Source of the DNA: CGIF01 sp031674855 | GTDB taxonomy: Bacteria; Bacillota_I; Bacilli_A; Mycoplasmatales; CGIF01 | Length of the DNA stretch: 64,000 nucleotides | Direction of reading: 5' to 3' | NCBI GenBank assembly: GCA_031674855.1 | Contig: CP125275.1 | Location: 62,001-126,000, forward strand | Shown: piece after piece, positions 12,028 to 22,473 of the stretch | How positions within the stretch are numbered: position 1 is the first letter of the stretch | How the letters are laid out: each line of letters begins with the position of its first letter | The notes under the pieces: model-generated | Told to the model about the DNA's origin: nothing | Seen by the model: only the letters and a program-made list of their open reading frames with translations | Database searches by the model: none | Program-made: the position numbers and the translations under genes

Positions 12028-13358
12028 TTCAAAAAATCCAAACTCTTAACTTTGGCTTCTAATAACCTTTTAAACTCATACTGGTTCACAAACCGATTAC
12101 CGGCTGTGCGATAAAAAGCTTGCATCGCTGTTTTATAACCACTCCAATTAATGTCATTCATAATATCACCAAAGTTTAAGTTAAACTCCATATTAGGATA
12201 TCTTGGTAATCAGTCTCGCAAGTGTCCAGATTCGGTTAAATTAGGATTCCTTGTTCCTGCCTTTGTTTCCGAAGAAACTCAGTAATAATCCTGCACCGCT
12301 TGTCAGAGAGTTTCCCGAAAGGCTGATAACTGGTTAGTTAAACCTTTTTGTTCCCGCAGAATTCTTTCTTGTTCCCGTCCTAATCGTTTAGTCTCTTCGC
12401 CGAGGGTTCTTTGTAATTCTACTTCTTTTTGAAGCCGATTGATTTCAATTTGCTTTTCTTGTTTTTCTTTGAGCAGGGCATTCTCTTGCTTTTTTAATTC
12501 TTCTTCGTTCTTTCTTTTTTTCTCATTCATCTCGGATTCTATTCTCGCTTTTTCTTCATTGGCTCGCTTTTCAATGAGTTGACGGGCTTCCTTGTCTTCC
12601 AGAGCAATTGAAGCTAATTTTCTTTGCTTTTCTTCTTCAATAAGTTCCGCTTGTTTAGCTAATCTTTCTTGTTCCTGCTGATTTTCTTTTTCTAACTTTT
12701 GGATTTCATCTCGTTTTTTCTGTTCCGCTAATTCATTAGCTTTTTGCTGATTGGCTAGATTTTCCTCAGCTCTTTGCTTAGCTTGTTCAATATTCTTGAG
12801 TTTTTGTTCAAAGATCCGAGCTTGTTCTTCTTGGAGAGCTTTATTTCTGATTTCTTCGGCTTGACGGCGTTTTTGCTCTTCCTGATTTGCTAATTCAATT
12901 TCTTGATTCCGTTTTTCCTCATCTTCTTTTAACTTTTTATCTTTTTCTGATAATTTAGCTTGTCGCCGAGCAGTTTCAGCTTGTTCTAGTTTCTTTTTGG
13001 CTAGTTCGCGTTCTTGTTTTTTTTGTTGTCTCACTTGATCTTCGGCATTGAGATTGTTTAGTAGATCATCATAACGAGAAGAAGTAGATTGAGGGACTTC
13101 CTCGTTATTCTCTTCCGAAAGTTCTTCAATGTTAGCATCAGTTTCTGTTAAAGAATAATTACTTAATGCTTGCTGAATTTGTTTATTAACTAATTCTTCC
13201 AAGTTTAAGTTTTGAAAAAGATTTTTTTGCTGAGAATTAGAGGAGATAAATTTCTCTCAGATAATTTTATTGATTGTAATTGGTTTATTTTGCTCTTTTT
13301 TCAATCATTCTTGATAATCTTCCTCATATTTTTTTTCTTCAAAAATCTCCTTACCAAG
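12024..13358 (-). pseudogene. 5'-truncated copy of the giant coiled-coil gene
   Basis: Open on the minus strand from 13358 to the TAG at 12024, with no ATG; the first usable start is TTG at 13202. Residues from KKQERELAKK to the end match the C-terminus of the 1709-residue protein at 17326-22455, identically over about 966 bp apart from a slightly different tail. The part upstream (13023-13350) is homologous but diverged (EWLKKEQNKPITINK, LEELVNKQIQQ). At about 13340-13360 the homology ends at a methyltransferase remnant on the other strand, which looks like a rearrangement breakpoint. It may be silent or serve as a donor for recombination. Confidence 0.7.
12057..13022 (-). repeat. Left arm of ~966-bp inverted repeat
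   Basis: Reverse complement of 21457-22422. The coordinates map one to one (sum 34479) at both ends and in the middle sections I compared, with no indel and no mismatch seen inside. The arms are about 8.4 kb apart in opposite orientation, suitable for inversion by homologous recombination. Confidence 0.85.
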
Positions 13359-13606
13359 TTAATTTCTCGGATCGGGCTTTTTCTAATGTGTGAGCCGAAG
13401 CTATTACTAATAAATCTCACCCTCATCAAAAACCAGTTCAATTATTAAAAAGATTAATTTTGGCTCTGACCCAAGAAGGAGATTTAGTTGTTGATCCTTG
13501 TGCCGGTTCTTTTATCACTTTAACCGCTTGTCAAAGCACTAACCGCAATTTCCTTGGTTGTGATTTAACTATTAATAAATTACAAAAATTTTATGAAAAA
13601 AACTAA
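13341..13606 (+). pseudogene. DNA methyltransferase C-terminal remnant
   Basis: The frame reads SHPHQKPVQLLKRLI, then GDLVVDPCAGSF and NFLGCD, before TAA at 13604. This is the C-terminal half of a beta-class adenine/cytosine-N4 DNA methyltransferase, with the AdoMet-binding DPxxGS motif; the N-terminal half with DPPY is absent. It starts at the breakpoint with the truncated minus-strand gene. It is distinct in sequence from the intact methyltransferase at 26544. The last codons overlap the next gene. Confidence 0.75.
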
Positions 13607-13847
13607 AAAGAAAATTTTTAAAACTGAAACTACCAAGAAAAAAATAACCAAAAATTTACCAACTAAATTAGCTAAAAAAAACACTACTGATTATTATCGC
13701 TGTCTTTGTGAAACCAGCAAAGGAGGAATAGGCAATATCACCCAAGCTACTAAACTTTGTAAGGCTAATGCTCCGGCAATAACCCAAGCCAGAAAAGAAG
13801 AAGTCACTAAAATTTTGGTCAGTTTAGCCAAATTATTACAGCATTAA
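13593..13847 (+). CDS. Small basic protein
   Basis: An 84-residue protein whose ATG lies inside the end of the methyltransferase remnant. The first 35 residues are almost all Lys, Thr and Ile; the rest contains two close cysteines (YRCLCETS), a further Cys and a helical tail. The Lys-rich start resembles that of the HU-like protein at 45760, so nucleic-acid binding is possible. It heads a closely packed series of plus-strand genes (4 bp to the next). Confidence 0.55.
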   Translation: MKKTKKKIFKTETTKKKITKNLPTKLAKKNTTDYYRCLCETSKGGIGNITQATKLCKANAPAITQARKEEVTKILVSLAKLLQH

Positions 13848-13851
13848 AATC

Positions 13852-14052
13852 ATGGATCCGCAAATTGAACCGTGATTTTACCTTTGCTTAGCTCTCTGTG
13901 GGGTTATTTTAACCATGTTGACCATGTTTTTCAATTACTCATTGAAATTAGATTGACGAACTGCTAAACTAGAAAAGAAAAACGGACATGAGCAACATCA
14001 AATTGACCAATTAAGAAAGGAGCTAGAAAGATTAAAGAATTCTCCCAAATAA
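13852..14052 (+). CDS. Small membrane protein with coiled-coil tail
   Basis: A 66-residue protein: a short N-terminus with Trp by TGA, one hydrophobic helix (about 9-28), then a charged coiled coil ending in RLKNSPK. The stop is two bases before the next start. It is one of several single-helix coiled-coil proteins in this operon, all probably membrane-tethered. It resembles in layout the protein at 41031-41225 with the order reversed. Confidence 0.65.
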
Positions 14053-14054
14053 CT

Positions 14055-14690
14055 ATGTCTAAAAATGATCAACTACAAAAAGAACTCCAAGAAAAAGTCA
14101 AAGAAGGAGTTAAACCTTCGGACTTAAAAAAGAAAAAGAAAGCTATGATCAACCATGAAGATCCGTTAAAAATTATTGCCCGCTTAGAAACTGAAAAAGC
14201 CGAGCATTTAACCCTAATTGCTAATTATGAAAAAGAGCAAAAATTGGCTGTGGCTACTTTTAAAAATCAGGAAACAATAATCAGTTCCCAAGAAAAGCAA
14301 TTACAAAGTAAAGATAGTGAAATTTCAGAACTAAATAATAAGATTTCCCAAAGAGCCATCCGCATTAGTGAATTATTCCAAGAAAAACAAGAATTAAGAA
14401 AGTTATTAACGGATAATAATATTACTCCGTCTGAACCCTTAGAAACTGCCGAGATAGCAATTCAAACTGATTCGCAAGCAGATCAAGAAATAGAGTTGTT
14501 GGAAAAAAGATTAGCCAATATTAGTGACTTCACTGATTACCGGCAAAAGTTAGCTGACAAAAACCAAATAATTGCTGATTTAGAGGAAAAAGTTAAATAT
14601 TTACTAGCCCAACCTGACCATAACAAAAAAAGAGCCTTAATTTTAGGGATTATCGCCCTAATTAGTAGTCTCTTATTAATTTTCAAATAA
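14055..14690 (+). CDS. Tail-anchored coiled-coil protein
   Basis: A 211-residue protein made almost entirely of coiled coil (about 35-190), ending in a C-terminal membrane helix (LILGIIALISSLLLI) with only FK after it. This is the layout of a tail-anchored protein facing the cytosol. It is flanked by neighbours at 2 and 4 bp, so it sits in the middle of a probable operon. No function is assigned. Confidence 0.75.
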   Translation: MSKNDQLQKELQEKVKEGVKPSDLKKKKKAMINHEDPLKIIARLETEKAEHLTLIANYEKEQKLAVATFKNQETIISSQEKQLQSKDSEISELNNKISQRAIRISELFQEKQELRKLLTDNNITPSEPLETAEIAIQTDSQADQEIELLEKRLANISDFTDYRQKLADKNQIIADLEEKVKYLLAQPDHNKKRALILGIIALISSLLLIFK

Positions 14691-14694
14691 ACCC

Positions 14695-14952
14695 ATGACA
14701 AATATAGATTTAGGCATCAAAAGTGCTGTCAAAGACTGAATGAACCATAAATACGAGAATTGAATTAAACAACCCATTGAAAAACAAACTCTAGAATTAG
14801 AGAGTTTTATTGGTCAGCAAGTTGACAAAGCTCAAACAACCGCCCAAAATTATAATCCCCTTAATCAGTATAACCAACAGCCCATTTTTTACCGAGGACT
14901 GTTCTGAATTGCTGTGGGATTGCTAATTATTCTCTGATTAATTAGCGGATAG
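14695..14952 (+). CDS. Small tail-anchored protein
   Basis: An 85-residue protein from ATG 14695 with four TGA Trp codons. It has a soluble, amphipathic N-terminal part, then RGLFW and a C-terminal hydrophobic helix ending at SG. The start is 4 bp after the upstream stop and the next gene begins 12 bp on. Topology parallels that of its operon neighbours. Confidence 0.65.
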
Positions 14953-14964
14953 ATACATAAGAAT

Positions 14965-15713
14965 ATGACTAAGAATTTATTAATAATCGCTTTAATAGTG
15001 ATAATAATTTATCTTTATTATAGTCAAAATCAGCCGAATATTAGCACAAATAATTCCCAAATTGAGCAATTACAGCAAGAAGTTAAACATTATCAAACTC
15101 TTTATGAAAAAAAATTGAACAAGATTTGGGTTATGAACCTTCCGAATTGCAACAATTACAAGCAGAAAAACAAGTTTTACAAGACCAACTTACCGAACTC
15201 CAACAAACCTCCGCTAATTGAAAACAAAATTATCAAACTAATCTCCAAATTTTAACGCAATTACAGGAATTTCATTCCTTGGTAGAAAAAAGTGATAGTC
15301 ATTCCTTAGACCGTAAGCAAGTTAATCAGGCTGAAAGTTTAGTGGAACAAATCACTCAACCTCAAATTAAACAATTAGCCAGTTGAATGGTGACTGACTC
15401 GGTTTTTATCTTAGGTCATAATAATTTGCTTACTAAATTAGCTGAGCAAGAAGATAAAAATGAAGAATTAAGGGAACAACAGCAGGAACAGTTAAGGAAA
15501 ATTAATTTGCTTTTTGATGCTAATGCTGGAAGTTATGAAATTATTGACTTTAATGGCTTATATGCTCTTTTAACCAGCATTGCAGAGAGAGAGAGAGAGC
15601 AAAAACTGACAATAAAAGATGATGAAATAAATAAGAATTTGCTTTCTCATAAAGAAAAGAAAAAAACAATTAGAATGCCGGGACATTATCCCGCAAATAA
15701 CGAAGAAGAATAA
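14965..15713 (+). CDS. N-anchored coiled-coil protein with frameshift at A8
   Basis: Begins with an N-terminal membrane helix (NLLIIALIVIIIYLYY), then a coiled coil. Frame 1 passes to frame 3 at eight A (15107-15114); one added A gives a continuous coiled-coil protein of about 249 residues that ends in NNEEE at 15713. The second half holds a (AG)8 tract at 15584-15599 translated as Glu-Arg repeats. Either the gene is broken, the run is miscounted, or slippage restores the frame. Confidence 0.65.
15584..15599 (+). repeat. (AG)8 dinucleotide tract inside a gene
   Basis: Perfect AG repeat followed by CAAAAA. Related tracts followed by GCAAAAA or GCAGAAA lie at 16532-16551 and, on the other strand, at 40591-40603. 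Confidence 0.8.
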
Positions 15714-15719
15714 GTAAAA

Positions 15720-16073
15720 ATGAATTATAAACGAGTGAAAGAAAGCAAAGCAATAATTAATTATCCTGTTAATCGCTATTTTTGTAATGTAGTTATTAAT
15801 GGTCGGTGATTTACTAAATTAGTTATTAGTCAATATTATAAGAGTAAAAAAGGAAGATCGACAGTTAGTGATGAAATAATCCAAAAATTAGTTAATCAAC
15901 TAAACTATTTAAAGGATGAAGAATTTTTACGAGATAACAAATACTATAATTTTGAACCTTTATATGTTGGTTATCGAGCCTATAATTTAGTATGAGATTA
16001 TGATGAAGAAAAATTAACTAATACTTTGCTAATAATTGATTGTTATCGAGAAAAGAAATATGACCTTAAATAA
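15720..16073 (+). CDS. Putative toxin of a TA pair
   Basis: A 117-residue protein with a mixed beta/helix composition (INGRWFTKLVIS, YVGYRAYNLVWDY, LIIDCYREK). Its end overlaps the start of the downstream helix-turn-helix gene by 14 bp, the usual toxin-first order of HigBA-type modules. The family was not recognised; the TA assignment rests on size, overlap and the XRE-like partner. It is part of the packed operon from 13593 on. Confidence 0.5.
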
Positions 16074-16476
16074 AACAAATATGACAAAAAAAATAATTAC
16101 TTCTAAAAAAAATAAAAACGATTCAATGCCTATTGATGTTTCCGAACTAGAAAGAATGAGAAAAACAGGTTATCGTCGCATAAATAAAGGATTATTACCT
16201 AATGCTACCCCATTAGATAAAGCCAAACATGAGATTCAGCAAAATATCTTGCGTTATAAGAGACAGCAAATACTTTCGGAAAAAGAAATCAAACAAAAAT
16301 TAGGAATTAAGCAAGAAAGGTTAGAATATTTGTTGTTCGGTCATATTGAAAAATTTAGTTTAGATGAAATGGTTAATTACGCTAGTCAAATAATTCCGCC
16401 TTTTGAATTAAAAATTATTTCTGATTTACCTTATTCAGCAACTAAAACTAATGGTCGCATTAGAAAACACGCTTAA
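16060..16476 (+). CDS. XRE-like helix-turn-helix antitoxin/regulator
   Basis: A basic protein of 131-138 residues (ATG 16060 or 16081). The centre holds a helix-turn-helix (about 70-115: KRQQILSEKEIKQKLGI, then LEYLLFGHIEKFSLDEMVNYA). The same pattern (HxENFSLxDxVxYA) is seen at 44380-44775, also behind a small putative toxin gene. It likely binds DNA and represses its own operon. Confidence 0.65.
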   Translation: MTLNKTNMTKKIITSKKNKNDSMPIDVSELERMRKTGYRRINKGLLPNATPLDKAKHEIQQNILRYKRQQILSEKEIKQKLGIKQERLEYLLFGHIEKFSLDEMVNYASQIIPPFELKIISDLPYSATKTNGRIRKHA

Positions 16477-16498
16477 ATTTCCTAAAAAATAAATTATC

Positions 16499-16570
16499 AT
16501 GAATTCTCTAACAATTAATTTCTTTAACAGCAGAGAGAGAGAGAGAGAGAGCAGAAAGGACGAATGATAA
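16499..16570 (+). CDS. Short ORF controlled by an AG repeat
   Basis: ATG 16499 starts a 23-residue frame through (AG)10, ending at TAA 16568-16570. One more AG unit would place translation in another frame that is open to 16646, giving about 49 residues. The frame is therefore set by the repeat number. No product is recognised, and expression is unproven. Confidence 0.3.
16532..16551 (+). repeat. (AG)10 microsatellite
   Basis: Perfect 20-bp AG tract, with a shorter AGAGAGAGCAAAAA copy about 40 bp downstream. It lies in the gap between the helix-turn-helix gene and a small membrane gene. Confidence 0.85.
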
Positions 16571-16662
16571 TGAGTCCTTGTCTAAAGACCAGAGAGAGCA
16601 AAAATTTCCTAACTTTTGGCTTATTTTTCCGACAAATACGGAATAAAAAATAGTAAAAAGAT

Positions 16663-16860
16663 ATGAAAATAAATAAATGATGAGGTCTGTTAATCGGACT
16701 AATAGCAAGTATAATAATTGGTCTCTTTATGGGAGGATATACCGAAGGTGATAATTTGGTAGTGAAAAATTTAGTAGGATTTGCCATTATGGCAACTGGT
16801 TTTGGAACTGGTTGATATTTAGAAGAACCAAAAAAAGTTGAAGAAAAAGAAAAGTTATAA
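16663..16860 (+). CDS. Small two-helix membrane protein
   Basis: A 65-residue protein: KINKWW (both Trp by TGA), a hydrophobic Gly-rich helix (LLIGLIASIIIGLFMGG), a short loop, a second helix and a Lys/Glu tail. The next gene begins 4 bp on. Function unknown. Confidence 0.6.
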
Positions 16861-16864
16861 AGAT

Positions 16865-17221
16865 ATGAATTGCGATAAATGTAATAAAAATATAACTGGT
16901 CAATATATTTTCAACGAAGAAAAAAAAGAAGAAGGCAAAAAATTTTGTAGTCTCTACTGCATGCACCAATATTATGGTGAACCTTGTGCTGAATGTAGCA
17001 AAAAGTCTTCTCAATGACATTATAGTCAAGAAAAAAATGATGGTAAAAAGTTTTGCAGTAATTATTGTATGCAAAATTATTACCGAAAACAAGGTCAACA
17101 AGAAAGTGAAAAATCAACCTCTGAATTTTGAGATAAAAATCAAAACTGAATAATCGGTGGTGGTATATTTCTTGTTGTCCTGATAATTATTGTCTCGATA
17201 TTTAGAAATAAAAAGAAGTAA
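16865..17221 (+). CDS. Zinc-ribbon membrane protein
   Basis: A 118-residue protein with two repeats of a Cys-rich unit (CDKCNKNITGQY ... FCSLYCMHQYY and CAECSKKSSQWHYS ... FCSNYCMQNYY), followed by a C-terminal membrane helix and KKK. The units look like treble-clef/TRASH-type zinc ribbons. The same unit occurs several times in the protein starting at 62800, so these form a family. Confidence 0.7.
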
Positions 17222-17325
17222 ATTTAAATTTGCTTTGTAATTTCCTTTTGAACTCCCTTCCCTTATTGAATTCCTTGTTATAAGAAACCTTAAATTAATT
17301 ACAAAAAAATAACAGGAAATAAATA

Positions 17326-20300
17326 ATGAAAAAACAAATTTGAAACTCCGTTAAAGGAGCATGAGACTATGTCGACGAAAAATTAGTCAACACAACCAAA
17401 GGAAAAATTATTAGTTCTAGTGTTGTAGCCGCAGGTTGAGCCGAAGAAGGATTAAAAGCAGCTGCCAAAGTCTGTGGAAGCATTCCGATTGTTGGCACGG
17501 CCTTTTCTGCTCTTTCTTTTTGAGCTGATCGCAAAAAAGATGCTAATATACAATCACAACTTTCTGGTTTATCAGATAATATTGGTGATTTACAAGATGG
17601 TTTAAATAATGTTCAAAATCAGTTAGAAAGTCAAGGCAAAGCCCTCCAAGGTGCTATTGATGGAGTAAAATCCGAACTTCAAGGACAATTACAGCAACAA
17701 GGAGCCAAATTTGACCAAGAAATCCAAAATTTAGATGCTAAAATTGCCACAGCCCAAGGGGAAAATCTCCGCAAATTTGAGGAACAAAAAAGAGAACTTC
17801 AAAAACAAAAAGCAGAGTTAACCGAAGCAATTAACGAAGTTGAAAGGAAATTAACCGAAGCACAGCACAAATTAAAACAAGAATTAGATGAATTTCGTAA
17901 TGAAGTCAACGAACGCTTTGCCCAACACGAACAAAAAATTCTTGACAATAAAAGAAAAATTGAAGAAGAAAGACTCCAACGAGAAGAAGAAATTCGGGAA
18001 ACTAACTCCAAAATCAAACTAACTAACACCAATCTCGAAAACTTACGGCAAGAAAAATCACAATTAGAGGATGAATTCTTAAATTATAAATCCGCCATTG
18101 ATCGCAAAACTGCTGAAACTGAACAAGCCGTGGAAGATTTAGAAGCTGAATATAGTCGCAAAAGCAAAATAATTGAAACAAAACTAGCCGATAATGAAGA
18201 ATTATTAAACGAATTCAAGGATGAGTTATTAAATGTTCAAAGAGAGCAAGCCCAGTCCAAATTAGAAAGAGAGGAAATTTTAGAGGAATTAGCCGAACAA
18301 TCTGATCTGCTCCATTTTCAAAAACACCAATTAAACTTAGTCTCGCAACAAATGGAAGACATTAGTGAAGAAATTAACGAGAGAATGAGCAAGGTAGAAA
18401 AAAACCATACTAATTTACTCAACCTTGCCCAAGATACTAATCAAAAAGTAAATTCTCTTACTGATGAAGTTCAAAATATCTCTCAAAAAACTGCTGATCT
18501 AGAACAGCAAATCCAAGAAAACAAACAAAATCTCGAAGCAGTTAAAAAAGAAGCTAAATTAGCCAATGAACGCTTAGACAATTACTTAAAATCACAATCT
18601 TTACTAAATTTTGATGCTGAAAACCAAAATTTAGATCGTATTCAAAAAAGTATCCAATTAAAAGCTGAGGAAACCAAACTCCTTGCTACTCTTAAACTTC
18701 TTGAAGAAACTAAAAAATTAATCACTCCTAAACTAACTCAGCAAAACCAAGAAAGAGAATGAAAAGTTGGTATTAAGGAAGGAACCGAAAAAAAAGAATA
18801 TCCCAAAATGGAAGGCATGCCTTTGGTAGCTGGTTCACGCTGAGAAAAAGAATACGGAATAGAGAAATTAAGAGAATGAGGTTGAGATGTTCGCGTTAAC
18901 AATGAAAATAATGAAACAGCCCCTTTAACTACTCCGGATCGCCGAATTGAAGAAAGTCTTAATCCTGAACAATCCACGGAAGAAAAAACTACGGAAAATT
19001 CAGAAGAAGAAAGCAATGAACTTCTTTTTGAACAATTAGAAGATGCCAAAACGGAATTATTAACCCGTTTACAAGAAATTCAAGAGCAAGTAAACAAAAA
19101 CTTAAACTCTGCTGAAAAGAAAAAACAAAATCAGCCTAATCCACCCCAAGAGCAACCAATTCCAACTAATCTTGCCCAAGAATTAGAGCAAGCTATTAAA
19201 AATTCCGAGCAAACTTCCCTTGAAAAAGAGCAAGAAAGTTTAACGGCTGAATGAGAAACTATTCAGGAAATTTCAGAGCAAGTTTTAGCCGAACAATCTC
19301 CTAATCCTACCCCTGAACTAGACCTTAATCAAAAACTGGAAGAATTAGCCCAACAAATTAACGAAATGGAAGCTTCCCAAGTCGCTAATCAAAAGCAAAT
19401 GACTAAGTGAATGCTCTTTTTAATAATCTTCCTTCTTGAATATATAGTTTATAAGAAAAACGGGGTATTAGGACTAATTCTCTTAAATGTAGTTCTCGCT
19501 ATTCTTTATTACAAAAAAGATACCATTCTAGAACATCGCCACTTATGAGAAAAATATTTCTTAATTATCGGCTATGTCGTAGGAAACACTCTCGCTTATT
19601 CCGCTCCTGAGCAAGAAAAGTATAAATGACCTAGTGTAATTGCCTTTAATTTAATAATCTTTGGTATTTATGGCTACACTCTTTATCAAAATAAATTAGA
19701 AGAAAGTAAATTAGAGCAAATATTCACTCAAAAAACCGCTCAAATCGCCCAAGAAAACAATATCACTAGTGAAGAATGAAAAACCACTAATAATAATAAC
19801 TTTGTCGCTAATAAACAAGAACAATTAGCTAATTTAGCACAATTAATTAAGGATCAAGAAATCTTACATCAAAAAGCGTTAGAATTACAAGCCCAAACGG
19901 AATTATTACAGCGTTCAGCGGAAATAGAGAATAATTTAAAAGAAATCCACTCTAACTTAGGTGAAAAGAGGATGAGTTGAAATAAAATTAAAGAAACTTA
20001 TCCGGAATTTACTGAGCGATCAACTTTATTAAAAGAAATTGAGTTAGCGGATAAATTCCTTAAAAGCGAGGAAACAAAAGAAGTTAATCAAGCATTTATA
20101 AATAAACTATCAAGAATAAGCGAACTTTCTAGCGAAGAGTCGGCATTATTAAGCCAATTGCGATTAACCAGAGAACAATTTATAGCAATCTCTCAGCAAG
20201 CGGTTCATTTTAATAAAGAAGATAGAGATTATTTAACTGATAATTATTCTAGTTTAGATAATCAACAGAAATTATCCTTACTAAATGGCGGTCTGAACAA

Positions 20301-22455
20301 TTTGGGGATTGATGATCTAACTAAAAAACAAGCCTTTGTCCAACTAAACCATCAAATTCACCAAGAAAAAAATAATTTCGGCTTAACAGTCCCAGAAAAA
20401 GAAAATATTCTCCGTTTACTAATTGATAATTTGGCTCTAACTAGCGACCAAAGACAAAGTTTAGAAAAAATGGGCATTAGTTTTTTCAATGCGAGTGAAT
20501 GAACAGTCAGTGACGCTCAAAAGAACCAGTTATTGAGTTTTGGCTTAGCAAGAATTAATTTGAGTGAAAATCAAAAGGAAAGCTTAGCAAATTTAGCAAC
20601 TAATCAATTCAAAACATTTTCTTTAAGTGAAGAACAAAAAACTATTCTCCAAAGCTTAGCCCCTTTAACCAAAGAGGAAAAATACTCAGAAACTAGCTTA
20701 AATATCCTAAATTCTTTACAACTAAAATCTACTAGTTTAAAATTCTTGCTCAGTGAAGAAATTATTCCGAATCCTAATACTGATTTTGGCAAAGCAACCA
20801 ATCCTTATTTGCCCTTAAAGAATAAGTTTTTATTAGGTGAGCAAAAAACCTTAAAGTTAATTGAAAAAGAGAAGCAAAAACAACTTAAATCTGAGGAAAT
20901 CAAAGAACGAAAATTATCTATTATTACTTCTTTGTTAGAATTTGCGGAAGATAACCAACCCTTAGCCAATTTTAACTATACTTTGGAAGAATGAGTAGTT
21001 AATGAAACTTTAAAATCCTATCAAACTGATATCTTTTCTACTTTTGGGTTAAAAACTTTACCTAAATATTACTTTTTTGAACTATTAAAATTTGCCGTAG
21101 AAGCAATAAATAAGCAAATCTGAACTGATTTCTTACAAGAAAATGATTTACAAGAAGAATACGATAATTATTTAGAATTACAAAAGAATAAGCCAATTAC
21201 GATCAATAAGTTTAATTGAGAAAAATTTGTTGCTTCTTCCCAAGCACAAAATATTTTCAAAGGAATAAATCTAGAAGAATTAGTTAATAAACAAATTCAA
21301 CAAGTATTAAGTAATTACCAACCTTTGCCAACCGAAAATACTATTGATTCGGAAAATAACAAAGAAAGCCCCGAAGAAACTCCCGAAACTTCTACTACTT
21401 CTCGTTATGATGAACTATTAGATAACTTAAATGCTGAGGAATTAGCACGAAATAAGAAAAAACAAGAACGCGAACTAGCCAAAAAGAAACTAGAACAAGC
21501 TGAAACTGCTCGGCGACAAGCTAAATTATCAGAAAAAGATAAAAAGTTAAAAGAAGATGAGGAAAAACGGAATCAAGAAATTGAATTAGCAAATCAGGAA
21601 GAGCAAAAACGCCGTCAAGCCGAAGAAATCAGAAATAAAGCTCTCCAAGAAGAACAAGCTCGGATCTTTGAACAAAAACTCAAGAATATTGAACAAGCTA
21701 AGCAAAGAGCTGAGGAAAATCTAGCCAATCAGCAAAAAGCTAATGAATTAGCGGAACAGAAAAAACGAGATGAAATCCAAAAGTTAGAAAAAGAAAATCA
21801 GCAGGAACAAGAAAGATTAGCTAAACAAGCGGAACTTATTGAAGAAGAAAAGCAAAGAAAATTAGCTTCAATTGCTCTGGAAGACAAGGAAGCCCGTCAA
21901 CTCATTGAAAAGCGAGCCAATGAAGAAAAAGCGAGAATAGAATCCGAGATGAATGAGAAAAAAAGAAAGAACGAAGAAGAATTAAAAAAGCAAGAGAATG
22001 CCCTGCTCAAAGAAAAACAAGAAAAGCAAATTGAAATCAATCGGCTTCAAAAAGAAGTAGAATTACAAAGAACCCTCGGCGAAGAGACTAAACGATTAGG
22101 ACGGGAACAAGAAAGAATTCTGCGGGAACAAAAAGGTTTAACTAACCAGTTATCAGCCTTTCGGGAAACTCTCTGACAAGCGGTGCAGGATTATTACTGA
22201 GTTTCTTCGGAAACAAAGGCAGGAACAAGGAATCCTAATTTAACCGAATCTGGACACTTGCGAGACTGATTACCAAGATATCCTAATATGGAGTTTAACT
22301 TAAACTTTGGTGATATTATGAATGACATTAATTGGAGTGGTTATAAAACAGCGATGCAAGCTTTTTATCGCACAGCCGGTAATCGGTTTGTGAACCAGTA
22401 TGAGTTTAAAAGGTTATTAGAACAAAAGGTAAAAAGTTTAGATTTTTTGAATTAG
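17326..22455 (+). CDS. Giant coiled-coil membrane protein, 1709 aa
   Basis: Intact from ATG 17326 to TAG 22455 with TGA as Trp. It has a short N-terminal domain with one hydrophobic stretch (about 45-65), a very long coiled coil (about 80-480), a Glu/Gln-rich linker, four hydrophobic helices at about 692-790, a helical central part with recurring LSxEQ(K/R) elements (about 940-1190), a second highly charged coiled coil (about 1380-1610) and a globular tail ending in SLDFLN. The last ~320 codons form one arm of the inverted repeat. SMC-like length but no Walker motifs, so a structural or scaffold role is more likely than an ATPase. It follows an operon of small membrane/coiled-coil proteins. 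Confidence 0.85.
21457..22422 (+). repeat. Right arm of ~966-bp inverted repeat
   Basis: Reverse complement of 12057-13022. It covers the second coiled coil and most of the C-terminal domain of the giant protein. Just outside both ends the two copies diverge but remain homologous, so identity inside suggests recent gene conversion. Confidence 0.85.
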
Positions 22456-22473
22456 ATACTTAAATATTACCTT

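Noticed and set aside
13212..13448. Plus-strand frame overlapping the truncated minus-strand gene
   Set aside because: It runs antisense to clear coiled-coil homology and then out of frame with the methyltransferase remnant; composition is low-complexity Phe/Leu.
15584..16551. AG tracts as part of a CRISPR or satellite array
   Set aside because: They are isolated dinucleotide runs without spacers or longer unit.
16508..17117. Several hydrophobic minus-strand frames
   Set aside because: They are antisense shadows of the AG repeat, the two-helix membrane gene and the zinc-ribbon gene, whose frames have clear motifs.
17799..19049. Ser-rich minus-strand frames inside the giant gene
   Set aside because: Ser/Leu/Phe-rich translations are what the reverse strand of Glu/Lys/Gln coiled coils gives.
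17326..22455. SMC or Rad50-type ATPase
   Set aside because: Length and coiled coils fit, but no Walker A, Walker B or ABC signature is visible and there is a cluster of membrane helices in the middle.
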